Origin: Methylicorpusculum oleiharenae
Lineage (GTDB): Bacteria; Pseudomonadota; Gammaproteobacteria; Methylococcales; Methylomonadaceae
Reading direction: 5' to 3'
Length of the DNA: 64,000 nt
Assembly (NCBI RefSeq): GCF_009828925.2
Contig: NZ_WUTY02000001.1
Location: forward strand, 4,060,492-4,124,491
The notes beneath the pieces were generated by a model that ran no database searches, was not told the DNA's origin, and worked only from the letters and a program-made list of their open reading frames with translations. Below, one piece after another: positions 19,509 to 28,913 of the stretch (the stretch's first letter is position 1; the number at the start of each line of letters is the position of its first letter). A program made the translations under genes and the position numbers.

Positions 19509-20075
19509 TTATTGCTCAGACTTGGTTTTGATGAACTTATAGCCTGTCAACATGGATTTCACCAAACTTTCGCCGTGCAATCGGCTTTCGACTATAACAC
19601 CGGCAACATGAAGAACCACTAAAAAAAGCGTGAAATTGGCAAAAAACTCATGAATTTCCTCCCAAAAGTCACCCTGACTGATTGCAAATCGAGCCAGAGG
19701 CCCAGCGTGTTCCTCCGCTGCATAGACAGCCAAACCGGAAATGCAAAGCATCAGGAGACTGATAAATAACAGCAAGATCATGGCTGAACCGGCTGGATTA
19801 TGCCCGATATAACGCTTAGCCTTTAAAGTAGCCAAGTCTTTCAAATAAGCGAGAGAAGCTGCGGGTGAACAAATAAAACTTGAAAACCGGGCAAACCGGC
19901 TGCCCGTAAAACCCCAAATAAAACGGAATACCATCAGACCGATAACCACATAACCCGCATAAACATGCGGCGTTAAAAATTCCTCTTCAGTCAAATAGGC
20001 AATAAAAAAACTCAATACCAGCAGCCAGTGAAATAACCGAACCGGTAAATCCCAAACCTTTATTTTATCTTGCAT
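19509..20075 (-). CDS. Cytochrome b561-family membrane protein
   Basis: 188 residues with four transmembrane helices and the histidines expected to hold two b-type haems: H in VRLFHWLL, H in TPHVYAGY, H in IHEFFANF and H in VVLHVAGV. This is the Ni-Fe hydrogenase-type cytochrome b561 family, which moves electrons across the inner membrane. The start is the ATG at 20075 with GAGGG upstream; an in-frame extension to 20201 runs through a repeat and is rejected. It lies just upstream of the metal ATPase on the same strand with only 44 bases between, so co-transcription is possible. Confidence 0.88.
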   Translation of the reverse strand: MQDKIKVWDLPVRLFHWLLVLSFFIAYLTEEEFLTPHVYAGYVVIGLMVFRFIWGFTGSRFARFSSFICSPAASLAYLKDLATLKAKRYIGHNPAGSAMILLLFISLLMLCISGLAVYAAEEHAGPLARFAISQGDFWEEIHEFFANFTLFLVVLHVAGVIVESRLHGESLVKSMLTGYKFIKTKSEQ

Positions 20076-20132
20076 ATTGAAACCCTCGTGAATAAAACCA
20101 GAAAGATAACTACTCGCCTGCTTGGAATAGAA

Positions 20133-20208
20133 GCTGTAGGTGCTTGATTGAAATTGCTTCTGCACCAGGGATGTTTTGATGCGTCCTATGAAATCAAGCA
20201 CCTACAGC
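20133..20208. repeat. 17-base perfect inverted repeat
   Basis: GCTGTAGGTGCTTGATT (20133-20149) is matched exactly by its complement at 20192-20208, with 42 bases between. No T-run follows, so it is not a classical terminator. The remaining bases to 20484 hold no gene. Confidence 0.6.
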
Positions 20209-20484
20209 CAATAAAATGGGAAGGGTGAGTAGGTATCCAGAATGAATCATAGGAAGACAGCCTGAAATCAAACTGAAAATGGAATGGTATTTAACTGAGG
20301 GCTAACGAATCCTACTTTATTAAACGGCACAAAGAGTAAGACGGAGCTCTTCAATATGAATCCCAACACTGCGATAATCATCACTTTTCTATCATTGTTT
20401 CAGCCCAGGGTATCGATGGCAACTCGCAAGACGATTAACCCTGAGTAAAGTAACAATAACCCTGAAACTTAAGACGGCTGAAGC

Positions 20485-21264
20485 ATGAAACGGAAAAACG
20501 AATTTTTGACTTGTCTGCTTTATTGCAGCGTCATATTAACCAGTATATTAACGCTGATAAGTTGTACTCCACGGGTATCTGAGCAGCCCTATTCCCTATT
20601 ACCGCCCGATGCCAAAATCGCACCGAGTATTGCGGTTCCAAGCATTCGCGAACGCATGATTTTTCTGGCTATTCAAGAATGGACCTTATTCGGCAATCCG
20701 GTCGCCGATTATCAAAGCGATCCGCCAAAATTGATTTTTCCAGATCAAAATACCCCTGCAAATGAGGCTCACCCTGCCCTGTTTGCACGGGTAAATATGT
20801 ACTGGCAAAGGGTTTCATCTTTGCACCTGTTCGGTTACGAAGGCGAACTTCGGCCCTGGTCGGCCGCCTTTATAGGCTGGTTGGCAAGGAGTGCGGGTGT
20901 TTCCGAAAGTGACTTACCTTCATCGGTTCTTCATTGGGATTATATTGAATACATCCTGAAACAAAGTCCGCCAGGACGATTTATCGCCCGCGATGCGCGT
21001 TTTCATGCCCCGAAACCGGGTGATCTGGTTTGCGCGCCGCGCGGCAAAAGTTTTATTGATAAAGTGGATTCTTTCATCAACCTGGTTAGAGGCGCCTATC
21101 ACTGTGATTTAGCCGTGAACCGGCACGAGCGCAGTCTGTTAGTGATAGGCGGCAATGTTCTGGATGCAGTGAGTATGACGGAAGTAGAACTGGATGCCGA
21201 TGGTTATATAGTGCCCAATGCCTATAGACCCTGGCGCATCATTATTGAACAGAGAACCCCATAA
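20485..21264 (+). CDS. DUF2272-domain lipoprotein
   Basis: 259 residues with a lipoprotein-like leader (hydrophobic run ending LISC near residue 27). The body matches the DUF2272 family as I know it: RERMIFLAIQEWTLFG, RVNMYWQRV, RPWSAAFIGWLARSAG and HWDYIEYIL, with a CHAP/NlpC-like feel (KPGDLVCAPRG, YHCDLAVN). A cell-wall hydrolase fold is possible but no catalytic triad is certain. It is monocistronic. Confidence 0.75.
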   Translation: MKRKNEFLTCLLYCSVILTSILTLISCTPRVSEQPYSLLPPDAKIAPSIAVPSIRERMIFLAIQEWTLFGNPVADYQSDPPKLIFPDQNTPANEAHPALFARVNMYWQRVSSLHLFGYEGELRPWSAAFIGWLARSAGVSESDLPSSVLHWDYIEYILKQSPPGRFIARDARFHAPKPGDLVCAPRGKSFIDKVDSFINLVRGAYHCDLAVNRHERSLLVIGGNVLDAVSMTEVELDADGYIVPNAYRPWRIIIEQRTP

Positions 21265-21273
21265 ACTCAAAGG

Positions 21274-21540
21274 TTAAAAATGTTTGTATTTAACCCAGAC
21301 GGCACAGCTGATACCGACAATCACAAAGGCATAGTTTGCAAAAAAAGACATTATCTGTCCCGGGGAATGTGAAACAGCATCACGCAGATGCGGTGTCACA
21401 AAAATAGTCCATAGCAGCGCAGGAACCAGATAAAAACAAAAACCCAAAGCGGCATGTAAAACGGCATTTTTGCCTTTTTTGAGCGCGTTTTTATAATACC
21501 AATACGAAATAAGCAAAGCCGAAATTGTTCCAATCACCAC
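21274..21540 (-). CDS. Small hypothetical membrane protein
   Basis: 88 residues with three hydrophobic segments (about 2-15, 27-47 and 63-82) and a KNALKKGKNA basic loop between the first two. GTG start with GGGGGTGT just upstream. I do not recognise the family. Confidence 0.55.
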   Translation of the reverse strand: MVIGTISALLISYWYYKNALKKGKNAVLHAALGFCFYLVPALLWTIFVTPHLRDAVSHSPGQIMSFFANYAFVIVGISCAVWVKYKHF

Positions 21541-21584
21541 ACACCCCCAGTAGAAATAGTCAATGCCGTTAAGTTAAGCGTATT

Positions 21585-21649
21585 TTGTAGGAGCGGGCCA
21601 TGCCCGCGATCGAACCACCTCAGATCGCGGGCTTGGCCCGCTCCTACAA
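21585..21649. repeat. REP-like stem-loop
   Basis: A 65-base hairpin: TTGTAGGAGCGGGCCATGCC with CGCGATC on the left and GATCGCGGGCTTGGCCCGCT with CCTACAA on the right, around an 11-base loop. The GTAGGAGCGGG wording is a common REP-like sequence in gammaproteobacteria. Confidence 0.75.
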
Positions 21650-21691
21650 CACTGCCTGTCGATTCAATGCGTTGGTAGATAGAGTAACGCA

Positions 21692-22456
21692 TTACATTAA
21701 AGGCAGAATTTGATCCAGAATTTTACCGTTGGTGACCAGTATCTGTTTCGGAAAAATACCTTCATTGCCCTTAAAATCGGTAACGGTTGCCCCGGCTTCT
21801 TTGGCGATCAAGGCGCCGGCAGCAACATCATATAAATTAAGCTCCTGTTCCCAGAAAGCATCGACCTGCCCGTCCGCCACCATACAAATATCCATGGCTG
21901 CAGAACCAAACCGTCTCTGACCGGTCGTTCGCTCGGCGATACGGCAAAAACGTTGCAAGTTGTTTTCTTTCAAATAGCTTCTCAGGCAGGCAAAGCCGGT
22001 CGCCACCATCGCATCACCGAGTACTGTTTCGGATGATACGCTGGTGGGTTCGCCGTTTTTAAATGCACCTTTACCCAGCTCCGCGCAGTAATAGTCATTG
22101 ACGGTGGGCACATAGACCGCACCAAATACGATCTGATTATCGATTTCCAACGCCACACTGATAGACCAGAAATATTGCCCTTTGGCAAAAGAATGTGTAC
22201 CGTCAATGGGATCGACAATCCAGCGACTGCTCTGATCCGCAGTTTGTCCGCTCTCTTCTCCCCAAAAACCGTATTGAGGGTATTCTTTTGTCAGGACCTC
22301 TTGAAGATACGCTTCAACGGCCACATCGGCAGCGGTAACAAAGTCGCGAGGTTTCTTTTTATTGATACTCAGGTTTTTAAGATCTTTAAAATGGCTTAAT
22401 GCGATCGCTCCGGCTTCACGCACTATTTTTTCAAGCTGAGCAGATGAAATTGACAT
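21692..22456 (-). CDS. Inositol monophosphatase-family phosphatase (HisN-like)
   Basis: 254 residues. It contains the metal-binding triad of the family: E in FWGEESG, then WIVDPIDGTHSFAKG, and the C-terminal D in NLYDVAAGALI. The cleft is set up to remove a phosphate from small molecules using Mg2+. The substrate may be inositol phosphate, histidinol phosphate or a nucleotide; the short length and the WIVDPIDGTHSF form fit histidinol-phosphatase or inositol phosphatase. I start at the ATG at 22456, since the codon before it is TTG. Confidence 0.88.
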   Translation of the reverse strand: MSISSAQLEKIVREAGAIALSHFKDLKNLSINKKKPRDFVTAADVAVEAYLQEVLTKEYPQYGFWGEESGQTADQSSRWIVDPIDGTHSFAKGQYFWSISVALEIDNQIVFGAVYVPTVNDYYCAELGKGAFKNGEPTSVSSETVLGDAMVATGFACLRSYLKENNLQRFCRIAERTTGQRRFGSAAMDICMVADGQVDAFWEQELNLYDVAAGALIAKEAGATVTDFKGNEGIFPKQILVTNGKILDQILPLM

Positions 22457-22584
22457 CAATTTTAACCTTATGTTGAGTCAGAAAATAAGGGTGTCGATTC
22501 TATCATGACGAATCGCCGACGTCGTTTATCAAAAAAGATCAAGCGTACCAGGCTTTATTAACACTTACTTAGTAGGGAGAGAAA

Positions 22585-23355
22585 ATGAAACAACCATTCT
22601 TACTTCAATACCGCGCATGGACCCTGGCCTGCATCAGTCTGGCTTGCATCATGGGCGTGTTGTTTTTACCGGCAATGCCTCAACTTCCTGGGTATCACGG
22701 ATTAGCGGATGATCGCAGCTTCTGGGGTATACCGAATATGTTGAACATCATGACCAACCTACCTTTCCTACTCGTTGGTATTGCCGGCATCCGCTTGCTT
22801 GCAAAAGAGTCTGCACTGAACGTAATTATCGAACTGAAGCCCTGCTATTACTGGTTTTTCGCCGGTATCGCAGGTGTTGGCCTGGGTTCAGTTTACTATC
22901 ACAACGAGCCTTCCAACAACACATTAGTCTGGGACAGGCTGCCCATGTCCGTTGCTTTTATGTCCTTTTTTTGCATTATTCTCGGCGAATATGTGTCTGT
23001 AAAAGTGGCTAAATCGCTCAGTTATCCTTTGCTGTTTGCCGGAGTCGGCTCTGTTCTTTATTGGTGGTTGGGCGAAAAACAGGGGCAAGGTGATCTGCGC
23101 ATCTATGGTCTGGTCCAGTATCTACCGCTTGTGCTGATGCCGGTCATTTTGCTGATTTACCCTGCCAAGTTCTCTCACGCTAACCGGTATTGGATTTTTT
23201 ATGGCTTGTATGGTTTAGCCAAGGTTTTTGAAATAGGGGACCTGACGATTTATCAACTGTTGGGATTTATCAGCGGACACAGTTTAAAACACTTGGCGGC
23301 AGCGGCAGGCTGTGCCGTTTTTTTAAGACAACTAATGATCAGAAAAGCCCGTTAA
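22585..23355 (+). CDS. Alkaline ceramidase-family (CREST) membrane protein
   Basis: 256 residues with seven or so transmembrane helices. The CREST superfamily signature is visible: a Ser-His pair region GLGSVYYHNEPSNNTLVWDR, with the aspartate of WDRLP, and the paired histidines of GHSLKHLAAA near the C-terminus, which would hold a catalytic zinc. Eukaryotic relatives hydrolyse ceramide; bacterial substrates are unknown. AGGGAGAG lies just before the ATG. It stands alone between a phosphatase and MltB. Confidence 0.82.
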   Translation: MKQPFLLQYRAWTLACISLACIMGVLFLPAMPQLPGYHGLADDRSFWGIPNMLNIMTNLPFLLVGIAGIRLLAKESALNVIIELKPCYYWFFAGIAGVGLGSVYYHNEPSNNTLVWDRLPMSVAFMSFFCIILGEYVSVKVAKSLSYPLLFAGVGSVLYWWLGEKQGQGDLRIYGLVQYLPLVLMPVILLIYPAKFSHANRYWIFYGLYGLAKVFEIGDLTIYQLLGFISGHSLKHLAAAAGCAVFLRQLMIRKAR

Positions 23356-23495
23356 AACTGAACTGTTTTTTGACTGGTCAACGCGTTAAGATTGATTTAA
23401 GCTCTACTGCAAATTAACCGCAGGCAAAGAAAATCAGTCTTTAGCCATATAAGATTACAATTTCAGTTAACTTAGAGTGTCAAGAGGAAATCAGT

Positions 23496-24629
23496 GTGAG
23501 AATAAATGTCGTCCTATTAATGCTACTCCTGACAGGATGCGCCTCACAGAACCAACAGGTTGAGCCACCTAAAACAGCGAAAGCACCAGTAAAGCAACCC
23601 GTTTTGATTAAGAAGCCGGTGATTCAGGCTTTACCTATGCCGACTGGCCGTTACTATGCACAGCAAGTGACCGGAGACTATGCCCGTTATCCGGAATTGG
23701 CAAAATTCATCGATTCCATTCATCAAAAGTACGGGATAAGTCCTGAATACCTCAAAGGTCTGTTTTCACAAGCAAAACGAAAGAACTGGACACTGGATTA
23801 TCTGAGAAAATCCGATGCAGAGGCGGGTTTGACGCCTGGAGGCACGAGCCCTCTGCCGGTCAAGCCGTCCAAAGGCAGCTGGACCCGTTATCGGTCCAAA
23901 TTTCTGGGCGAACGGCATATCAACGGCGGCGTTGCTTTTGCCAGAAAATATCACAACACCCTGCAAAAAGCGACTCAGACCTACGGCGTCCCTTCCGAAT
24001 ACATTATCGGCATCCTGGGCGTGGAAACCTCATACGGCGGCTTTGTCGGCAACCACCGTATTATTGATGCACTTACAACGCTGGCCTTCGATTATCCACG
24101 CAGAGCAGACTATTTTCGCGGAGAACTTGAGAACTTTCTGGTCATGACGGCCCGCGAACGGATGGATCCCGCAAAACCGGTGGGTTCATTTGCCGGCGCC
24201 ATGGGACTGGGCCAATTTATGCCCAGCAGTTTCTTGAACTGGGCCGTTGACTTTAATGGTGACGGTAAAAGAGATTTGTGGAATCCCGAGGACGCCATCG
24301 GCAGTGTTGCCAATTATTTTGCGCAACACGGATGGCAACCGGGTAAACCCGTCGTTACGCGGGCCAAGATCAAAACCAACCAACCCCTGAATATCGAGTT
24401 TGGCCTGAAAGCCCGTTACCTGTTGCCTGAATTGAACAGGGCCGGTATTTATCCGGCAGAGCCATGTGCGTGTAATGATCCGCTCAATTTATTGCTGCTC
24501 AGACATGAAACTCATGATGAATACCGGTTAGGTCACCCCAATTTTTATGTCATCACCCGTTATAACCAAAGCACTCATTATGCAATGGCTATCCATGAAC
24601 TGGCCCAAACCATCAAACGGGCTATTTAA
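23496..24629 (+). CDS. mltB: Membrane-bound lytic murein transglycosylase B
   Basis: A 377-residue lipoprotein (LLLTGCAS lipobox near residue 15) that cleaves peptidoglycan glycan strands to anhydro-muropeptides. The MltB core is clear: RFYR-type linker at RKYHNTLQKA, the catalytic glutamate in GVETSYGGFVGN, YPRRADYFRGEL, AGAMGLGQFMPSSF and a C-terminal WNPEDAIGSVANYFAQHGW with an EF-hand-like DFNGDGKRDLW. The GTG start has AGAGGA upstream. The outer-membrane location is inferred from the lipobox. Confidence 0.92.
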   Translation: MRINVVLLMLLLTGCASQNQQVEPPKTAKAPVKQPVLIKKPVIQALPMPTGRYYAQQVTGDYARYPELAKFIDSIHQKYGISPEYLKGLFSQAKRKNWTLDYLRKSDAEAGLTPGGTSPLPVKPSKGSWTRYRSKFLGERHINGGVAFARKYHNTLQKATQTYGVPSEYIIGILGVETSYGGFVGNHRIIDALTTLAFDYPRRADYFRGELENFLVMTARERMDPAKPVGSFAGAMGLGQFMPSSFLNWAVDFNGDGKRDLWNPEDAIGSVANYFAQHGWQPGKPVVTRAKIKTNQPLNIEFGLKARYLLPELNRAGIYPAEPCACNDPLNLLLLRHETHDEYRLGHPNFYVITRYNQSTHYAMAIHELAQTIKRAI

Positions 24630-24678
24630 GAACCGCTGGTGTTATAGAGAATTTTCTAATCCGCTTCCGAAATAGATT

Positions 24679-25233
24679 CTAAAAATTTTCGGGAGTGGCT
24701 CGGGAATGGACCATATTTTTTCGGCATTTTAAAAACTCATCGTAAGCAATCTGGAACTTTACCGGCGAAACTGCAACGCGTATTTCCCGCATGTCCAGAT
24801 CAGAAATTGCACTCAGATAAATGAAAGTCGGCGAGTGGCCTTGTAATAAAGCATCCACCATAGTTTCTGCCGCATCGCCATAGGCGCTAAGCCGGCTAAA
24901 ATCCTTGATTTTTTCGGGGGGATCCAGATAAACAAGATGTTTATCAAAAGACGCATCATGATGCATCCATTGCGCCGGAGCAATGGCCAGATTGGCCTTG
25001 ATAATCGTCGGCCTGACTCGATACTCCTGAATTGAAAACCTGAGAGCTGAACCCGATTGATGAACAAACTCAGCTTTTCCATAATGCGGAATATCTTGTG
25101 TCAACAGGCAAACAGACTTGGTTTTACTAAGAACCCAGTTTGCTTCCAGCATAGGAACGTCATAATAGTCCGCGTTGCTATTCAAGCTGGTTAGAATGAG
25201 ACAAATACTGATCAAACAGATATTACGCTTCAT
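24679..25233 (-). CDS. MotY N-terminal-like secreted protein lacking the OmpA domain
   Basis: 184 residues with a signal peptide ending near NSNA. The mature part resembles the N-terminal domain of MotY, the T-ring component of sodium-driven flagellar motors: LEANWVLSKTKSVCLLTQDIP followed by YGKAEF, then LRFSI and the W of APAQWMH. The C-terminal OmpA-like peptidoglycan-binding domain of MotY is absent and no flagellar genes are near, so it may serve another envelope role. Confidence 0.6.
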   Translation of the reverse strand: MKRNICLISICLILTSLNSNADYYDVPMLEANWVLSKTKSVCLLTQDIPHYGKAEFVHQSGSALRFSIQEYRVRPTIIKANLAIAPAQWMHHDASFDKHLVYLDPPEKIKDFSRLSAYGDAAETMVDALLQGHSPTFIYLSAISDLDMREIRVAVSPVKFQIAYDEFLKCRKNMVHSRATPENF

Positions 25234-25364
25234 GGTGCGCCATCGTTTATGCCAAACCGATTGTAAAAAAGATTAATAAACCATTAATCCGAAATTAAAA
25301 CTGACCGCCTTAACTCAACAACAAGTCAGTTTCACTCTCTTTATCGGCAACAAGCGCGCGTAAT

Positions 25365-26147
25365 TTAGTCCTTCAACAAAAAAGAATTGACGACTTCGAT
25401 AAATTCGCCCGGTTTTTCCACATGCAACCAATGCCCGGCATTCTCAATCGCTTTAATTTCGGCATTTGGAAACACGCCATAAACCACATTGGAATCGGTA
25501 TAATTTGAATTACCCCCCACGACAAACAGCACATTTTCGTGTTGATAATTCATGCCATTGGTGTCGGGAAAATCGATGATGTGAGGCGCTGATTGGTAAA
25601 AGAAATCCAGATTGATACGCCAGCTGAACGTGCCTTGATCCAAAACGAGATTTTGAAGCAGAAACTGCCGGAAGCTTGCCTCCGGAATGGCCGATTCCAA
25701 CCAGCAATCGGCATCTTTCCGATTGTTGAGTTCAGGTAAAGGAAGTTTTTTCAGCGCATTGATTAAATCATTAAAACTGTGCTGATACGATACCGGAGCA
25801 ATATCGACAATGATCATTTTGTTAACCCGCTCAGGCTGGTTCAAGGCAAACCACATAGCCACCTTCCCGCCCATACTGTGTCCCAATAATGTGGATCTCT
25901 CCAAACCCTGTTCAGCCATAAAACCGGCCAAATCCCGCGCCATTGAAGGATAGTCCATCTCCGGATCATGGGGCGACCGGCCATGGTTGCGCTGATCGAC
26001 AACATAGATATGATATCGCTGTGCCAGTTGCTGGGCTATTTGCCGCCAATTTCTGGCGGACGCAAAAAAACCATGCAAGATGATCAAAGGCGGATTCGCC
26101 GGATCACCAAAGCCTTCAAAAACTAATGGGACGGTATTTGGGCTCAT
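25365..26147 (-). CDS. Alpha/beta hydrolase (YbfF-like esterase)
   Basis: 260 residues with the alpha/beta-hydrolase layout: oxyanion segment HGFFASARNW, nucleophile serine in LGHSMGGK, an acid after the cap in VGGNSNYTDS, and catalytic histidine in AGHWLHVEKP. RNHGRSPHDPEMDY is typical of the YbfF/short-chain acyl-ester hydrolase group. Its ATG overlaps the end of the DUF445 gene by four bases, so the two are an operon. Confidence 0.88.
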   Translation of the reverse strand: MSPNTVPLVFEGFGDPANPPLIILHGFFASARNWRQIAQQLAQRYHIYVVDQRNHGRSPHDPEMDYPSMARDLAGFMAEQGLERSTLLGHSMGGKVAMWFALNQPERVNKMIIVDIAPVSYQHSFNDLINALKKLPLPELNNRKDADCWLESAIPEASFRQFLLQNLVLDQGTFSWRINLDFFYQSAPHIIDFPDTNGMNYQHENVLFVVGGNSNYTDSNVVYGVFPNAEIKAIENAGHWLHVEKPGEFIEVVNSFLLKD

Positions 26148-26866
26148 GCGTAATTAAAAAAAGCGCCCAGAATACCGCCAAACACCCCACCCCATACGAC
26201 TAACCAACCTAGATGCTGACGAATGATTTTCTGCACCATCTCTTTGACCAATTGGGGCGTCAATTCCTTTAGCCGATTGTCAATCACAGTTTCGATCCGA
26301 TCGATGATATCGGTACCGATTTTATGGGCATCCAAACCTTGCTGAAGCGCATCTTTAAAACGGTCGGATTCTACCATTTCGCTGAGTACATTTTTCATTT
26401 TTTCGGTGAACGGTTCTTTTAGCGGCAACAACGCTTCTTGCCCACCCATCATCATCAGCATACCGCCGAACGATGAATTCATGATTGACGACACCAGGCC
26501 TTCGTAGACTTTGTCATAGTCAACAGCGTTTAAAATCGGATCAAGATTAAGAATCTTGCTGCCCTCCCTTTCCTCTTTCTGAATAAATTGCTCGATATTC
26601 TCAACCGTAAAGAATTGTTCCATCATCAATTGCTTAATGGAAAACTTGAATTCTTCAAAGCGACTGGGAATCACGCCAGATCCATACAGTAAGGGGACTT
26701 TTTCAAATAGCATATACACTGCCAGCCAGTTGGTAACAGCCCCTGACAAAGCAAAAAAACCGATAGATTTCATCAGCGCAGACTGAACCGGGCAAAGATA
26801 ACCGGTGATAATAATTCCTACTGCCACAAAATTAGTGACAAAACTTTTGTTGATCCATTTCTTCAT
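26144..26866 (-). CDS. DUF445-family membrane protein
   Basis: 240 residues with hydrophobic helices at the N-terminus (about 11-50) and at the very C-terminus, separated by a soluble helical region. GFFALSGAVTNWLAVYMLFE, and the pattern of the final WLVVWGGVFGGILGAFF, fit the DUF445/YheB-type family. Function unknown. First gene of a two-gene operon with the esterase. Confidence 0.75.
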   Translation of the reverse strand: MKKWINKSFVTNFVAVGIIITGYLCPVQSALMKSIGFFALSGAVTNWLAVYMLFEKVPLLYGSGVIPSRFEEFKFSIKQLMMEQFFTVENIEQFIQKEEREGSKILNLDPILNAVDYDKVYEGLVSSIMNSSFGGMLMMMGGQEALLPLKEPFTEKMKNVLSEMVESDRFKDALQQGLDAHKIGTDIIDRIETVIDNRLKELTPQLVKEMVQKIIRQHLGWLVVWGGVFGGILGAFFNYA

Positions 26867-26999
26867 AAGGTTTGAAAATTTATCAGTTAAATCGGATGGT
26901 GCGGATTATAAACAAGATCAAAAAATCAGCGCCACAATTTAAAAGTTGAGAATCGAGAAAAGTTGGTGTAACAGGAAGAGAACCGGTCGAGCGATTCTG

Positions 27000-27611
27000 T
27001 TATTGAACTATCCACTGTTGTTCCAGCAAAAGCCTATCGTTACTAAAAAGCTTTCCCAGAAAACGGTCGTCGCGTATAAGCGGACCGACACCTTTAGGCG
27101 TGCCGGTCATCAACAAATCCCCATCAGCCAATGTCATAAAACGGTTGATGTCTTCCAGCAAATAGCCCGGCTTGAAAAGCATAGCCTCATAGCCGCCTGA
27201 CTGAACCAAACCATCATTAAGCCATAATTCCATGCGAACGCTGGACAGTGGCACTGTTAATTCAACAAACCTGGAAAATACCGCTGATCGATCAAACGCT
27301 TTTGCTCTTTCCCAGGGTAAGCCTCGAGATTTTAGCCCGGTTTGCAAGTCCCGTTTGGTCAGATCAAAACCAAAGGCTAACGCAACAATTGCAGCCTGTT
27401 CGACCAGACAGACGATTTCACCTTCGTAATGAACTGGTGAAACATCATTGGCATATAACGCTTCAGCAATTGCGGAATTAGGTTTGACAAACAAGACCGG
27501 TTCATCTGGTATTGCATTGTTTAGTTCGGCAATATGTTCGGCATAATTTCGCCCAACGCAGACAATTTTTGAGGGGTAAATACGACGAGATTCAAACGTA
27601 ACAAAATTCAT
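27000..27611 (-). CDS. Fumarylacetoacetate hydrolase-family protein
   Basis: 203 residues of the FAH fold in its short YcgM-like form. It begins near KIVCVGRNYAEHIAEL, has the metal-ligand glutamate region HYEGEIVCLV and closes with DLLMTGTPKGVGPL. Relatives are acylpyruvases or oxaloacetate decarboxylases/tautomerases. The substrate cannot be fixed here. Confidence 0.88.
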   Translation of the reverse strand: MNFVTFESRRIYPSKIVCVGRNYAEHIAELNNAIPDEPVLFVKPNSAIAEALYANDVSPVHYEGEIVCLVEQAAIVALAFGFDLTKRDLQTGLKSRGLPWERAKAFDRSAVFSRFVELTVPLSSVRMELWLNDGLVQSGGYEAMLFKPGYLLEDINRFMTLADGDLLMTGTPKGVGPLIRDDRFLGKLFSNDRLLLEQQWIVQ

Positions 27612-27674
27612 AGCAGGCTATTCGCTAACAGGGGTCAAAACGTCAATCCCACTTTTGCAGGATACTCTTCGCTT

Positions 27675-28037
27675 TTACTTAGGCTCTTTGACCGGTTTAT
27701 CGGCATGTAAAGCGTACCAGCCAATTGCAATCCGGTATAAATAAAGCAAAACGGTAGGTATAAGGATAAAAAAGCCGATACCCATCTGAAAAGTCAGCGC
27801 GGACAGCGTCAAACCCGCCAACGTCATCCAGGCTGTTGTTATTTGCCAATCGAAATGTGACTCCAGCCAGGTGTCTTTTACTTGTTCCCGCTTCATGAAA
27901 TTGATTATGACACCCACAATCAACGGTATGCCGGCAAACCCAAAGGTCAATACCTGACACAGGTAAACAATAGCAGTCAGTTTTTTCAGGGATTTGATTT
28001 GTTCATCATTTTGTGGGGCGTTCATGATGTCGTTCAT
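27675..28037 (-). CDS. COG3671-type small membrane protein
   Basis: 120 residues with three hydrophobic segments and the family signature KRDxxxxTWLESHFxWQ (here KREQVKDTWLESHFDWQITT). GGAG eight bases before the ATG at 28037 supports that start. Function unknown. Confidence 0.7.
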   Translation of the reverse strand: MNDIMNAPQNDEQIKSLKKLTAIVYLCQVLTFGFAGIPLIVGVIINFMKREQVKDTWLESHFDWQITTAWMTLAGLTLSALTFQMGIGFFILIPTVLLYLYRIAIGWYALHADKPVKEPK

Positions 28038-28255
28038 CTTAATATCTCCTTTGAATGGGTTAACCCAATTAAGCAGGATTATTTTTGAACACTTTAACCT
28101 TCTAAGTTCTGCAACTGATGCGGTTTAACCCATCAGTTGCGGAAATTAATTTTTTGTTTGCATTAAAAAGCAAACGGTTATTGATCGTTACAGGAATGGG
28201 ACTGCTGAATTATCTGTTTGTTCACAACAGTGCTTACGATGAACTTTGGTGATGG

Positions 28256-28732
28256 TTATTTTATTCGCCAATGCACCATGGAGGCATAGGCTGAACTACC
28301 ATGAATATCAGGTATGATGGTTAATTCAAGCAACTTGACTCCGGTCAGATGAACGGTGTAGTTCTCAATTTCGCAAGAGGCATTGGTTGGATTGAAATTC
28401 CATTGCTGCCTGACGATCTCACCGCGCACTTCACCTGTCTCGTCAGCCCATTTCAGAACAAACTGCTGTGTTCTTACCACCGATGATTCAACAAAACGTA
28501 GCTGAATCCCATTGAGTGATTGAGGGTGATCAAACACCAGCCTAATTGTTTGCTTGCCCGGTTTTGCCGACCTCCATCCGCCATTGCTCGACTCCAGTAA
28601 AGCGGATTCGATAGGATGTTCAGGATCTTCCGAGGTCACTTCAACGGTAACGCCGCTTTCTAAGTTGAGCCAGTTCTCAGGCTGAAAACAACCCTCAATA
28701 TCTGATTGCTCTTCAATTATAACTTTTTTCAC
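28256..28732 (-). CDS. Discoidin/F5-8C-like domain protein
   Basis: 158 residues, no signal peptide, predicted all-beta. NGGWRSAKPGKQTIRLVFD and LNGIQLRFVES suggest a galactose-binding (F5/8 type C-like) sandwich, which would bind a ligand rather than catalyse. Start is GTG with AAGGAG nine bases upstream. Partners unknown. Confidence 0.6.
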   Translation of the reverse strand: MKKVIIEEQSDIEGCFQPENWLNLESGVTVEVTSEDPEHPIESALLESSNGGWRSAKPGKQTIRLVFDHPQSLNGIQLRFVESSVVRTQQFVLKWADETGEVRGEIVRQQWNFNPTNASCEIENYTVHLTGVKLLELTIIPDIHGSSAYASMVHWRIK

Positions 28733-28913
28733 AATGGGAACTCCTTAAGTTAACGCTGAATAAATCCATATTCGAATTTACAACGTAGAGTAGAAAAAGA
28801 TTCATCGAATTAACCTAAAAAAGTAGCTCGTACTTGGCAGAAAACTCAATCGATCAACTGCGCAACAACTGCTTTTTTAAGGTTTAAACGATTTCAAGAC
28901 TGCTCATATCGAT

